In this document: one piece after another, positions 1-9,340 of the stretch
Numbering within the stretch: position 1 is the first letter of the stretch
Layout of the letters: each line of letters opens with the position of its first letter
NCBI RefSeq assembly: GCF_030848805.1
Contig: NC_092366.1
Location: 20,026,181 to 20,090,180, forward strand
Source: Temnothorax longispinosus
Taxonomy: Eukaryota; Arthropoda; Insecta; Hymenoptera; Formicidae
Reading direction: 5' to 3'
DNA: 64,000 nt
The notes under the pieces: generated by a model
Told to the model about the DNA's origin: nothing
The model's database searches: none
What the model saw: the letters and a program-made list of their open reading frames with translations, nothing else
Translations under genes and position numbers: made by a program

Positions 1-13
1 TCCCCTTCGTGAT

Positions 14-49
14 CCTCGTGGAATCTTCGCTAAGTGAAGACTCACGAGG
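14..49. repeat. Small perfect-stem hairpin
   Basis: CCTCGTG at 14-20 pairs with CACGAGG at 43-49. An inner CTTC/GAAG pair adds to the stem. Function is unknown. Confidence 0.4.
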
Positions 50-2359
50 GAAGAAATCGGCGCTGGTTGTGTGTGCGACAGGACGCGACGATGTGGCATC
101 CTTTATCCGGAGCAAATCCCGGCTGATCCTCGTTGCGAGCGGCATTGTTGGTTTCATTACGTCATTTCGCGTCACGTCGTACGCTGTTAACCCATTAAGA
201 CCGCATGGGTTCGACACGTCATGTGTACTCGTGTTTACATATGATAGTGAAAACAGTCGGACTTGATAAAAAGCTTATTGTTCTTTAAGGTGCATTTAGT
301 CTCACATTTATATTCGTAATAAACAATCAGAAATTTATGCTCGACTTTTATCACATTTAAGTTTTGCAAATAATAAACGTCGCTCTCTGGCCTCGACGTT
401 CGGGAAAGAAATGCAGTTTCAATGGGTTGACTATGCGTTTTTTTTATATACGCTGCGTATGACTTTTTTCAAAGTGCAAGAGAGTCTTATTTTTACTTGA
501 ATAGCATAAACTTTCAGAGAGAAGAATTAAGAGGACTACGGGTGACCACCAAACTCCGATTAACTCAATCAGTGATTAACTTATTAAGAAATACTTCTAT
601 TACTTTATATTTAGAAGTATTCTATTACTCTTCTATTATTTTGTGCTTAGAAAAAAAATTAAAGACAAGCAATTAAGCAATTCTGCTGATTGAACGAATA
701 AATCGATTAATTTTTCGATTAATGCCTGTACTGTTTTATTGATATAGAGTTATTAAATTTTTTAATTTGCGGAAAAGAGATTAGGACAACATATTGTATA
801 TTAGAAATTTTGTTTCAAACGATTCTGCCGGTCGAGTTAATCAGAATCGGTCGAAGTCGCTCCGTATATCCGTATATAAAAAATTATCGCGTTCGCACAT
901 TTCTCTATTACGGTCCTTCCCTTTGCTTCGCCCGATTTTGTGTCTTCACGTATATCAAATATCGTTAAATAAACTTGTCAAGCAGTTTCTTAGCTGATTC
1001 ACGGTAATTTGTGCACGTATATCGATAATAAAATTGTGGATCTCATCTGCACAGAAGAGAATATTTTTAAACGAAGTACGCAGCCCGTTCAGTTGCGTCC
1101 TTTTTTTCTTAACTATCTTATTCAAATTCTTGCTTATCCAATTTAAATAAATCAACGCAACTGTACATGATGATTAAGACGCCAGAAAGTTTTACGATAA
1201 CGCGGCCGAATTCTGAAGATTCAAATAACGAATTAAATGCATTTTTCGAGAAACTCTTGTGTAATAAAGATATTATACTCGAAAGGAAATTAATGTATTC
1301 TTTTGGTCTGAACGTTGTATCGAATTATATCAAATATCTCTATTCAGCTTAGCAATTAGAGTTTCCATAGGGGTTGAATATATATGATACGTTTTATTTA
1401 TTCTTGACTTGATCAGTAATTTATTCGGAAGACAAGTCTATACTTTTCTTCCACCATTTTGATTGAAAAACTGAAAATATTTATTGTGGTAATCGCATTC
1501 GGCATCAATCTCAGAAATCTTGGAGTCATAAGTTAAAATCATAAGTTAACGTTATAACTTTTCGTAGAATTAAGCTTTAATTTATTTACAATTTGCCTCA
1601 TCAAAACTAATACTTATGAGAAAATAATTTCTGTCTTTCTTTTCTATCGTTTCATTCGTAACATATTTATTCTCTCAATAGGATTTCTGTTTAACTTAGA
1701 GAATCAGCTCAGAGCGTAAGATTAACGAAAGAAAGATGATATTACATTCGTATTTACGTGTAGTTTATAACTGACATAGTGGAAAATTAACTTGTTGCAG
1801 AAAAATAGTAAGTGACTTCTCGCGTGACGTGAAAGGATTGATTTGCTGTAAACACAAATATAAATGTTCTATATTTTGACATTCATGATGTCAGTACGAT
1901 GTAAGATGATGAAACCAGTTGCGAAATACAGGTTGCGTAAACGTGATGAGAAAACATAGTTGTAGCATTGTACAAACGTAAGATATGTCGATTCTATCAG
2001 TCCGTTGGGGGTCAATAGTTTATAAGAGCAACGCAGATAATTCCTCCACGGGGAGTAATTGCGAAAGGATCTATTGAACATTTTAATGAGATTTACAATA
2101 TTTAATTTATATCCAATCTGTATATTCATATTGTAAAATCTTTGCAGGTATCACATATGATATATTGAGTTTATCAATGGAAGTATATTTAAATCCAGAA
2201 AAATAAATTAAATTATCAAAAATTTTCCAATCTGAGAAGTATTATGATAGCAGCTTCTTCTTTTGTGACCTTTTAATTTAGTTATCTATCTTAATTACTG
2301 CATATTTGGATATTATACCTTCTGATTTCTTCAAGTGGTATATAGGATGTCTGAGACCA

Positions 2360-2564
2360 CCCGTACACCACTTTCAAAATGAAAGGAAATGGTTTTTATC
2401 AAAAATCTAAAAAATTTTGGTAAGTATATGGAGTACGATCTATCGAATGGCGGTACTTTCATCTTCCGGTACTGACCGGAAATGAGCTATCTAGATTATT
2501 CTAGATCAAATTTGAGATTTTTGATAAAAAACCATTTCCTTCCATTTTAAAAGGGGTGTATGGG
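2360..2564. repeat. Fold-back (inverted) repeat, MITE-like, upstream of Prat
   Basis: About 50 bases at 2360-2408 reappear inverted at 2515-2564 with a handful of differences. The shared core is GGAAATGGTTTTT followed by ATCAAAAATCT. The spacer of about 106 bp is unrelated. It lies about 90 bp upstream of the Prat coding-exon acceptor, so probably in a 5' UTR intron. This is the structure of a short non-autonomous DNA transposon, but no clean target duplication was identified. Confidence 0.55.
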
Positions 2565-2654
2565 ATGTTTATGTAATTCATATTTAATAATTATTACATA
2601 TATTGATGGGTAAAAAGGGAAAAAATTAATATATTTTATTTATTGCAGATCACA

Positions 2655-4908
2655 ATGGAAACGTTTCACGATAAAGATAGCGAACATTGTACCGAAGCAA
2701 TGTCTCGCCTTTCCACGGAGGACTCAAAATGCACGAGGCCACGAAGTAAAGGTGAAACCAGGGGACAAAGGCCTACTGGACTTACACACGAATGCGGGGT
2801 ATTCGGGTGCATCGCTGCTGGGGACTGGCCATCGCAAATCGACGTTGCCCAAGTTGTTTGTCTAGGTAGGTACACCCGTTTTATACGCTAAAAATTAGCT
2901 GAGATAAAAAGATATATAAATATATGTATATGCAATAAGAGAAAAATGAAATAGAAAGCGAAGGTAAGACGTTGGTATTAGCAATATGAGATAAAGCATT
3001 TTTGTTATTTTTGCTCGGTCAGGTTTAGTGGCGTTGCAACACAGGGGGCAAGAAAGCGCAGGCATCGTTACAAGCGAGGGAGTCTGCTCGAAGTCATTCC
3101 ATGTTCATAAGGGTATGGGATTGATCAATAATATTTTCAACGATGAGAATATGAGAAAGCTCAAAGGAAATCTTGGAATTGGTCATACCAGATACAGCAC
3201 AAGTGCGGCCAGCGAAGAAGTCAATTGTCAGCCATTCGTGGTGCACACCGCGCACGGGGCATTGGCAGTTGCCCACAATGGAGAATTAGTCAATACGGAG
3301 TCTCTACGAAAAATGGTAATGCGGAGGGAAACATTACGTATCTTTTTTTTTTTGCGAACTATTTCCTCAGTTTATGTCATCAAGCGTCAAAATTCATTAA
3401 GGAAACTGAATTCCGTGTTGATCTCATATGTATGTTCAGGTATTAGGTCGAGGCGTTGGTTTGTCGACGCACTCGGACTCGGAGCTCATAACACAAGCGC
3501 TCTGTTTGAATCCGCCGGAAGGTGAAGTCAACGGGCCGGACTGGCCTGCGCGTATCAAACACCTTATGCAATTGGCACCCCTATCGTATTCATTGGTGAT
3601 TATGCAAAGGGACAAAATTTATGGCGTGCGAGATCCTTACGGAAATCGGCCTCTTTGTATAGGGAAGATCGTGCCGATCGGCAATTTAGGTGCATATTGA
3701 AATATTAATAGAAATTTATTGTCTATTTCAACAATGCTGTTTTAACACTAATACAAAATAATGAAATAAATCGTAGCAAGTAACGACTCTGACGACGATG
3801 ACGATGAGGCAGAAGGCTGGGTAATTTCATCGGAATCTTGCGGATTCTTGAGCATCGGCGCGAGATATGTTCGCGAAGTATTTCCCGGCGAAATTGTGGA
3901 GCTGACCAGAGAGGGCATTAAAACTATCGACATAGTGGAAAGACCAAATAAAAAACCGCAGGCTTTTTGCATTTTCGAATACGTCTATTTTGCCAGAAGC
4001 GACAGCATTTTTGAGGGTACGTAAATTGGAATAATAAAATATAGAATTATAACGCATTAGACATCGGGAAGAAGACACGTTGAATCGTTTGTTTATAGGG
4101 CAAATGGTGTATTCCGTACGTATGAATTGCGGACGGGTGCTAGCGATGGAATCCCCGATTGAAGCGGACATAGTCAGTTCTGTGCCAGAATCTGGAACTG
4201 CAGCGGCACATGGATACGCCAGACAAGTAAGTACAAACAGAATCAGCAGCATAACTGCAAATATACACTGTACAAATGCAAGAACAGTTTATATATGTGA
4301 GCGTAGTTGAAGTCTAATTAAGCTTTTTTCCTTTTTAATGTAACAGTCTAAGATACCGTTCGCCGAAGTGCTGTGCAAAAACAGATACGTAGGTAGGACG
4401 TTCATTCAGCCTAGTACGCGACTGAGGCAGCTCGGAGTAGCTAAGAAATTCGGAGCTTTGTCGGAGAACGTAAAGGGAAAGAAAATAGTTCTCATTGACG
4501 ATTCTATCGTCAGGGGAAATACAATCGGTCCGATTATCAAATTGCTACGTGACGCCGGCGCTAAGGAGGTAGGTTTTTTTAAATGCCGTTTTCCGTTTAT
4601 ATTTATTACTATCATTCGTCATGTCGCGTTTGCAGGTTCACGTTAGAATAGCATCGCCACCGTTGAAGTATCCATGTTACATGGGGATCAACATTCCAAC
4701 GAGAGAAGAACTTATCGCGAATAAGCTTGACAGTGTAAAGCTGGCTAAGCACGTGGGAGCGGACAGTTTAACGTACCTTTCGGTCGAAGGACTCGTTGAG
4801 GCGGTCAGGCACCGCATGGACAATCGCGAGAGTAATTACGTCGGTCACTGCACCGCTTGTCTAACGGGAGAGTACCCGGATGAACTGCCCGGTGACCTCG
4901 ACTGGTAA
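2655..4908 (+). CDS. Prat: Amidophosphoribosyltransferase (glutamine PRPP amidotransferase)
   Basis: Catalyses the first committed step of de novo purine synthesis, PRPP + glutamine to 5-phosphoribosylamine, in the cytosol. Coding exons: 2655-2865, 3023-3315, 3440-3689, 3777-4016, 4099-4226, 4347-4568, 4636-4908. All have GT-AG borders and matching phases and give about 538 residues (vertebrate enzymes about 517). The N-terminal Ntn-hydrolase glutaminase domain has THECGVFG, with Cys47 as the predicted nucleophile after propeptide removal, then QHRGQESAG and VAHNGELVN. The C-terminal phosphoribosyltransferase domain carries the PRPP loop IVLIDDSIVRGNT at about 421-433. Cysteines in AFCIFEYVYF, KYPCYMG and GHCTACLTG fit the 4Fe-4S ligands of this family. 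Two oddities are a 46-residue propeptide region and a run of aspartates after GNL (about residue 251). The ATG at 2655 is the first in frame after the acceptor at 2648. The neighbouring gene is convergent. Confidence 0.96.
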
Positions 4909-5225
4909 AGACACACACGCGCGATATACAATTTCTGATCTAGAATCAAACAAAACTCAGGTCTAAAGTGAAATAACGAATACGAAGCATTCGATGTACG
5001 CGATTTGATGTTATTATAAAATAGATATACACATTATATTGCATATTACTTCTTGCACATGAAATATATATGTATATAAATATATATAAAATAAGTATGA
5101 ATAAGATTTTCTATTTCTTTATCAGAGCATTTTAATAGAACTAGACATCATAGACGCAAACTATTTGCAGCATCAATGCAACAATGTGTAAATTGTTTCC
5201 ATCAATAATATATAAACTGTACACC

Positions 5226-5231
5226 AATAAA
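5226..5231 (+). other. Probable polyadenylation signal of Prat
   Basis: AATAAA lies 318 bases after the Prat stop codon, in AT-rich sequence, and is the first canonical signal I see downstream on the plus strand. Confidence 0.5.
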
Positions 5232-5402
5232 ATCTTTGGATGTATCTTTCGTAAATGTGACAGGCGTTTTACTATCTAGGCATTAATATTATTGTGTCAG
5301 CCTCATGTTTGAATGTATAACGCTTGTGATAAGAACATTATAACCTTTAAATATTAAAATATTTAGCTAGAACTTTAAAACAGTTTAGAAATGTACTTAA
5401 AA

Positions 5403-5408
5403 TTTATT
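5403..5408 (-). other. Probable polyadenylation signal of GTF3C6-like gene
   Basis: TTTATT on the plus strand is AATAAA on the minus strand, 127 bases beyond the stop codon at 5535-5537. Confidence 0.5.
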
Positions 5409-5534
5409 TTATTTTTCTTACAACTACTTTAAATACAGATTTTTACACGTACTCAAATATATTAAAAGTTTCCAACGTATTAGTGACTGAGAGAAATATA
5501 CTCTTTCAAAGGAATAATCTTTGAATCCTCTCAA

Positions 5535-6294
5535 TCATGCCTTTTCTGATTTTTCTTTGTTTTTGGCTACAAGTGGGTTATCCTCGTCAGGCTCTGAATC
5601 CGATAAAATACCTTTGGATTTTTTCTCTTCCCTAATTTTCTGTTTTTCCAAAAACATATTTAGTTCTTCTAATTTATCGTTACGTACTTTACTCCAAAAC
5701 TGCATGGCTAGAAAAATTAATTTCATGTCAAATATAGCACACAACGCAGAAATTTGTTTTATTTCTCACCTTCCTCTTGATATTTTGGAGGCACTCCAGC
5801 TTGCGATAACGTTTCGATGTTTGGAATACAACTGTCGTGTTCAGAATCGCCTAGGATCTCGACTTTTGGTTTCGTAAACACTCTCTGCATCTTGAGCAAC
5901 TTTCTCGTTTTAGCAAAGTATTTCAGAGACGGCACTTTATCAAATACCTCATCGTCCACCTTCGGGTTGTCATCTTTTTCGAAAAACATGTAAGTGCCCA
6001 TAGCGTCTTCATAAGTGCCTTCGTAAAACTATATGTGCAAAATAATTAAAAAGAAGATAAATGTATGAAATTTAAATATAACCTGCACTTTGTGTTTCAC
6101 CTGTTAAATTCTACAGGCAACAGAATGCTACATACCCGTCCGTTAATTTCCATCATAGGATGCTCAGTATCTATTCCGATCATATCCAATTGAAGATCTT
6201 GATTACTGAACGTATCGCTACTGGTGATCCCTTCAAACTCCACATAAACGAGCATTTCTGCCTCATCTTCCAACAGCTCGTCATCAGACTGCAT
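5535..6294 (-). CDS. GTF3C6: General transcription factor 3C subunit 6-like (TFIIIC subunit)
   Basis: Predicted small subunit of TFIIIC, the complex that binds internal promoters of tRNA genes and recruits TFIIIB and RNA polymerase III in the nucleus. Three exons on the minus strand: 6294-6136, 6028-5770, 5707-5535, with GT-AG borders and phases 0 and 1, giving about 196 residues. The N-terminal half holds the TFIIIC_sub6 beta-barrel signature: YVEFEGI, a conserved SNQDLQLDMIGIDTEHPMM stretch, then YEGTYEDAMGTYMFFE. Together these resemble human GTF3C6. The C-terminal part is charged (EKQKIREEKKSKG) and probably disordered. I chose the ATG at 6294-6292; the frame extends upstream only to a non-ATG codon. 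Expression level and regulation cannot be read from the sequence. Confidence 0.88.
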
Positions 6295-8040
6295 CTTTGT
6301 CACGAATTATTGCTCGCACGTTCACAGAGAGTAAATTCGTTTCAGATTAAATGAGAGGAATTCCACCTAGAAGAATTATGCTACATAAAATAAAATGTTT
6401 ATCACATACGGTAACACAAGTATAACACATAGGCACATTATTTAACAACAAAATATTAAATAAATCGAACTGTAACGTGAAAGAAACTTTTCAAGAAGTT
6501 TTTAAATTATGACAACAATTTCTGGAACGTTTTATACATAACCTTAAAACACATTACACTACTTTCTTATATTCTAACACAAATCCCTACGTGACGATTC
6601 TTGTGTAATTCCTTATTAATTAGAAACATATTATTAAGAAGAAACATATATTAATATACGTACGAGATCACGGTGTTATCCAATTCCTTTTCTGCTTATC
6701 GTTATCGTTGCGCAGGTACTTCACATCGCGTAAAAAGCTGCGCAACGAAACTTAACGACACCGACAGTTGTCGGTAGATCGGTACAGAATACGGAACACG
6801 TGTCTCGCAATCTTCGGAAATTCGACAAAGTTATTAGGAAAGCATGATGTGACAGGAGGAGAAGCAGGTGGCATCGGGAAATAGCGCGCGCGCTGCGCGT
6901 GCTGGAACATGGGTACGAAGCCCGAAAAATCGGCGAAGTTATCAGGAGTACATAACTCGCAAGGAGGTTAACCGTAGTCAACCACTAGATTTACCTAGTG
7001 AGTTTTATCTAGCGGTGCTGAAAGGGGACCAATTGAGCAGGGGCTTCTCGACCGTGCCGCGAGATGGCGCCGCTTTCGCGCGCGCGCGCCTGGTACACCT
7101 CCTGCGACCTCCTTGCCTATTCTGCTTTCCTGATACCTCCGATGAGATTTTCGGAAATTTCGAGCGACACGAGACCCATTCTCTCCTACTTTATCATCGT
7201 CGTATATTCTTCCGACCAACTTTTACGATCTTGCAAGCGTCTCGAGGAGTGCGTAATTAAAATCTAGCTATATTTAATTATTAATTTGTTTAATTATTTC
7301 CTTTGGAATACATAATAAAAAAAAATATTTATTTAAACGAATAATATTGTTTTCCTACGTGGCGTTGCAGAAACGTGCGAATTGTTTTCTTTTCTCATAT
7401 ATAGTCCACGGAAATATATTTGTAGAATTTTTCGCGTGTTATAATTCGACGTTTTTTTCTTTCCGAATAATTCTTAATAATTCTTGTGATTCTTTCAGGA
7501 CGTTATTTAATTGTCAGTAATTCTGGTTGTCGTCGAACGTTTCGCGCGGCATAATCGCAGTCCGGCAGTGTTTTGTCCAACGTGGACGAAAACGACCAAT
7601 CGCGGCACAGCTGGAAGCACAATGGAGGCAGGACGCAGCCGCGACGGTGACGTGTTCGTCGCGTACCACGTGTAGGATACACATACGACACGTCGCGTCG
7701 CCCCGCGCCCGCTGCTCCGCGTCGCACCGCCAGCCTGCGTTCGAATCGCTCGACGAGAGTTCGTTGGCGTACGTATGTACGTTTTGTCGCCACGTTACTG
7801 CCGGTTCTCGCACGGAGAGGTGACCAGAGGAACGAAAAGTCTGCACAGGAGTTTTGTCTTCCGGGCGTCCCGTTCACGCATCTCGACCCGTAACGATCTG
7901 TATTTCACTTAACAAGACTTCCAGAACGCAAGCACCGCTGAGATATCTGGTAGTATTTCAACGACCAAGCCGAATCCGTGGCGTTCCCTTGAACGAATCT
8001 CTCGGCGTTCTTCCAGATTGTTGTCAAGAACAGTCGCACA
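6295..8040. other. Divergent promoter region between GTF3C6-like gene and Sec61 beta
   Basis: The two genes are head to head here. The part near 6300-6660 is AT-rich. From about 6860 to 8040 the sequence becomes CpG-rich. The last several hundred bases probably include the Sec61 beta promoter and 5' UTR. Open frames in the CpG-rich part overlap on both strands and are arginine- and alanine-rich, as expected from composition, so I call no gene. Confidence 0.5.
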
Positions 8041-8713
8041 ATGGTGAGCATAAATGAGTTTGAACGAGATCTCGGTATATCCGAAGGAAAGACTTTGACT
8101 AACACGTTCCTTTTTCTCGGGAAAAGCCTGCCGCGCCGAGCTCTACCTCCGTGGGATCCGTTGGACGGTCGCCCAGCAAGGCCATAGCGCCTAGAACAGG
8201 TGGTGGTGGCACAGTCAGACAGAGGAAAACCACCGTTACCACCTCCGCCAGGAACAGGAACACCGGCACGAGCTCCGGTGGCATGTGGAGGTTTTACACC
8301 GACGACTCTCCTGGCATTAAAGTGTAAGTAGAGTTTGGCTGAAGAGAAATTACAGATTTTGACTGGAGATTGCGTGTTCCGTACACGTGTCGAGTGCCAG
8401 ATAACATGAAGAGATTCAGTACATGTTAGTTTATCACAATGTACTTTCACTTGTTATGAAAGATAACAAGGATGGATGTAATATATTAAAATTATAGGCA
8501 AAAATTAAAATGCCTACGTTGATTGATGTACAACATTGATAATTTATTTTTCTCTTACGATATCAATCTTCTCTCACATGTATCTTGACAACGTTCTAAT
8601 AAACATTGAAATCGCTTTGTTGCAGGGGACCAGTGCCAGTGCTAGTCATGTCCCTCTTGTTCATTGCATCCGTATTTATGCTTCATATCTGGGGCAAGTA
8701 CACTAGAAACTAG
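8041..8713 (+). CDS. Sec61beta: Protein transport protein Sec61 subunit beta
   Basis: Small tail-anchored subunit of the Sec61 translocon in the ER membrane, contacting the Sec61 alpha channel and ribosome-bound nascent chains. Exons: 8041-8043 (ATG only), 8127-8323, 8626-8713. Splicing gives 95 residues, the usual length for the family. The N-terminus is a flexible Ser/Thr/Gly-rich cytosolic segment with SVGRSPSKA and TVRQRK. Then follow GGMWRFYTDDSPGIKVGPVP and one hydrophobic helix (about residues 69-88, VLVMSLLFIASVFMLHIWG). The protein ends KYTRN. All these blocks are strongly conserved in animal Sec61 beta. The donor follows the start codon directly (ATG|GTGAGC), so ORF scans miss the start. 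A SINE lies just downstream of the gene. Confidence 0.96.
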
Positions 8714-9099
8714 ATTTAAGTGCAATATACCAAGATTATTGGCCTGGGAAAGATAAGAGGCAATGAGCGCTCGAACTGCAAATTGCATCATCGTGTAAAT
8801 CAGGAATTGTCACCTCGAACAGGCTAATACGTGGTTTTTAATATGTACGCTATTAACAGTAATGTTAATAATAATATCATTGAAGGAACGCTCACAAAAC
8901 ACGTTACGACGCTGCGGACATCGTTACATAATCGAAATATATTCATATTGATACACGGGAATATGGGATTAATGGGAAAGTCCGTTTTTTTAAGCGAGTT
9001 TATCAGCTTATTGTGAGAAAAGTGTGAGAGGTCTTTAGTTTGCATTTGTAATATTAAGGGTATTACGCTATATAATATTGAAATAAATGTAATTTATTT
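8714..9099 (+). other. 3' UTR of Sec61 beta with polyadenylation signal
   Basis: Non-coding AT-rich tail after the stop codon. AATAAA at 9082-9087 is the likely polyadenylation signal and overlaps the left target duplication of the SINE that follows. Confidence 0.5.
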
Positions 9100-9324
9100 T
9101 TACCCTAATCTGTTGATATTGTGCAGTTATTTGTAAGTGTAAATGAAGTATGGATTCCTGAAGCAGGACACCGTTCATAACTCCTTGCACGTAACCTTTA
9201 ACTTTTTACAATCAACGTTTTACAAAACCGAGGCATAATATACGGGATGAGGGTCGGGATCGAACCTAGGATTCGCCGACTACGAAATAAATCGTTTTCA
9301 CGCAGAGCCACGTGTCACCCCGTG
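9100..9324 (-). mobile_element. tRNA-derived SINE with 16-bp target site duplication
   Basis: The 16-base word TAAATGTAATTTATTT occurs at 9084-9099 and again at 9325-9340, bracketing 225 bp. Read on the minus strand, the insert begins at 9324 with a tRNA-like head. An A-box-like TGGCTCTGCGTG is followed 44 bases later by a B-box-like GGTTCGATCCC, the normal tRNA spacing. A potential 7-bp acceptor stem, GGGGTGA with TCATCCC, encloses them. The T stem and anticodon arm do not fold cleanly, so this is not a functional tRNA. A unique body of about 150 bp follows, reaching the second duplication copy. Flanking repeats plus Pol III boxes at the predicted 5' end fit a retroposed SINE. No poly(A) tail is obvious. 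Confidence 0.72.
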
Positions 9325-9340
9325 TAAATGTAATTTATTT

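Larger units (their letters stand above)
1..2654. other. Upstream region of Prat, AT-rich, no gene recognised
   Basis: No open frame here looks like a known protein; frames are short and AT-biased. The stretch probably holds the Prat promoter and a non-coding 5' exon, because a splice acceptor (attgcag, ending at 2648) lies only six bases before the Prat ATG. Small hairpins are visible at 14-49 and 189-211. A larger fold-back repeat occupies about 2360-2564 and is listed separately. The transcription start cannot be placed from sequence alone. Confidence 0.5.
4909..5534. other. Tail-to-tail 3' regions of Prat and GTF3C6-like gene
   Basis: No coding sequence is seen. The stretch holds both 3' UTRs: a plus-strand AATAAA at 5226-5231 serves Prat, and TTTATT at 5403-5408 reads AATAAA on the minus strand for the TFIIIC gene. 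The untranscribed gap between the two ends is therefore likely under 200 bp. Confidence 0.6.

Noticed and set aside
1167..1352. 61-codon frame upstream of Prat
   Set aside because: No recognisable domain, AT-biased codons, no splice or promoter support.
9245..9324. Functional tRNA gene on the minus strand
   Set aside because: The A and B boxes and acceptor stem look right, but the T stem and anticodon arm do not pair properly, and the whole is inside a duplication-flanked insert.
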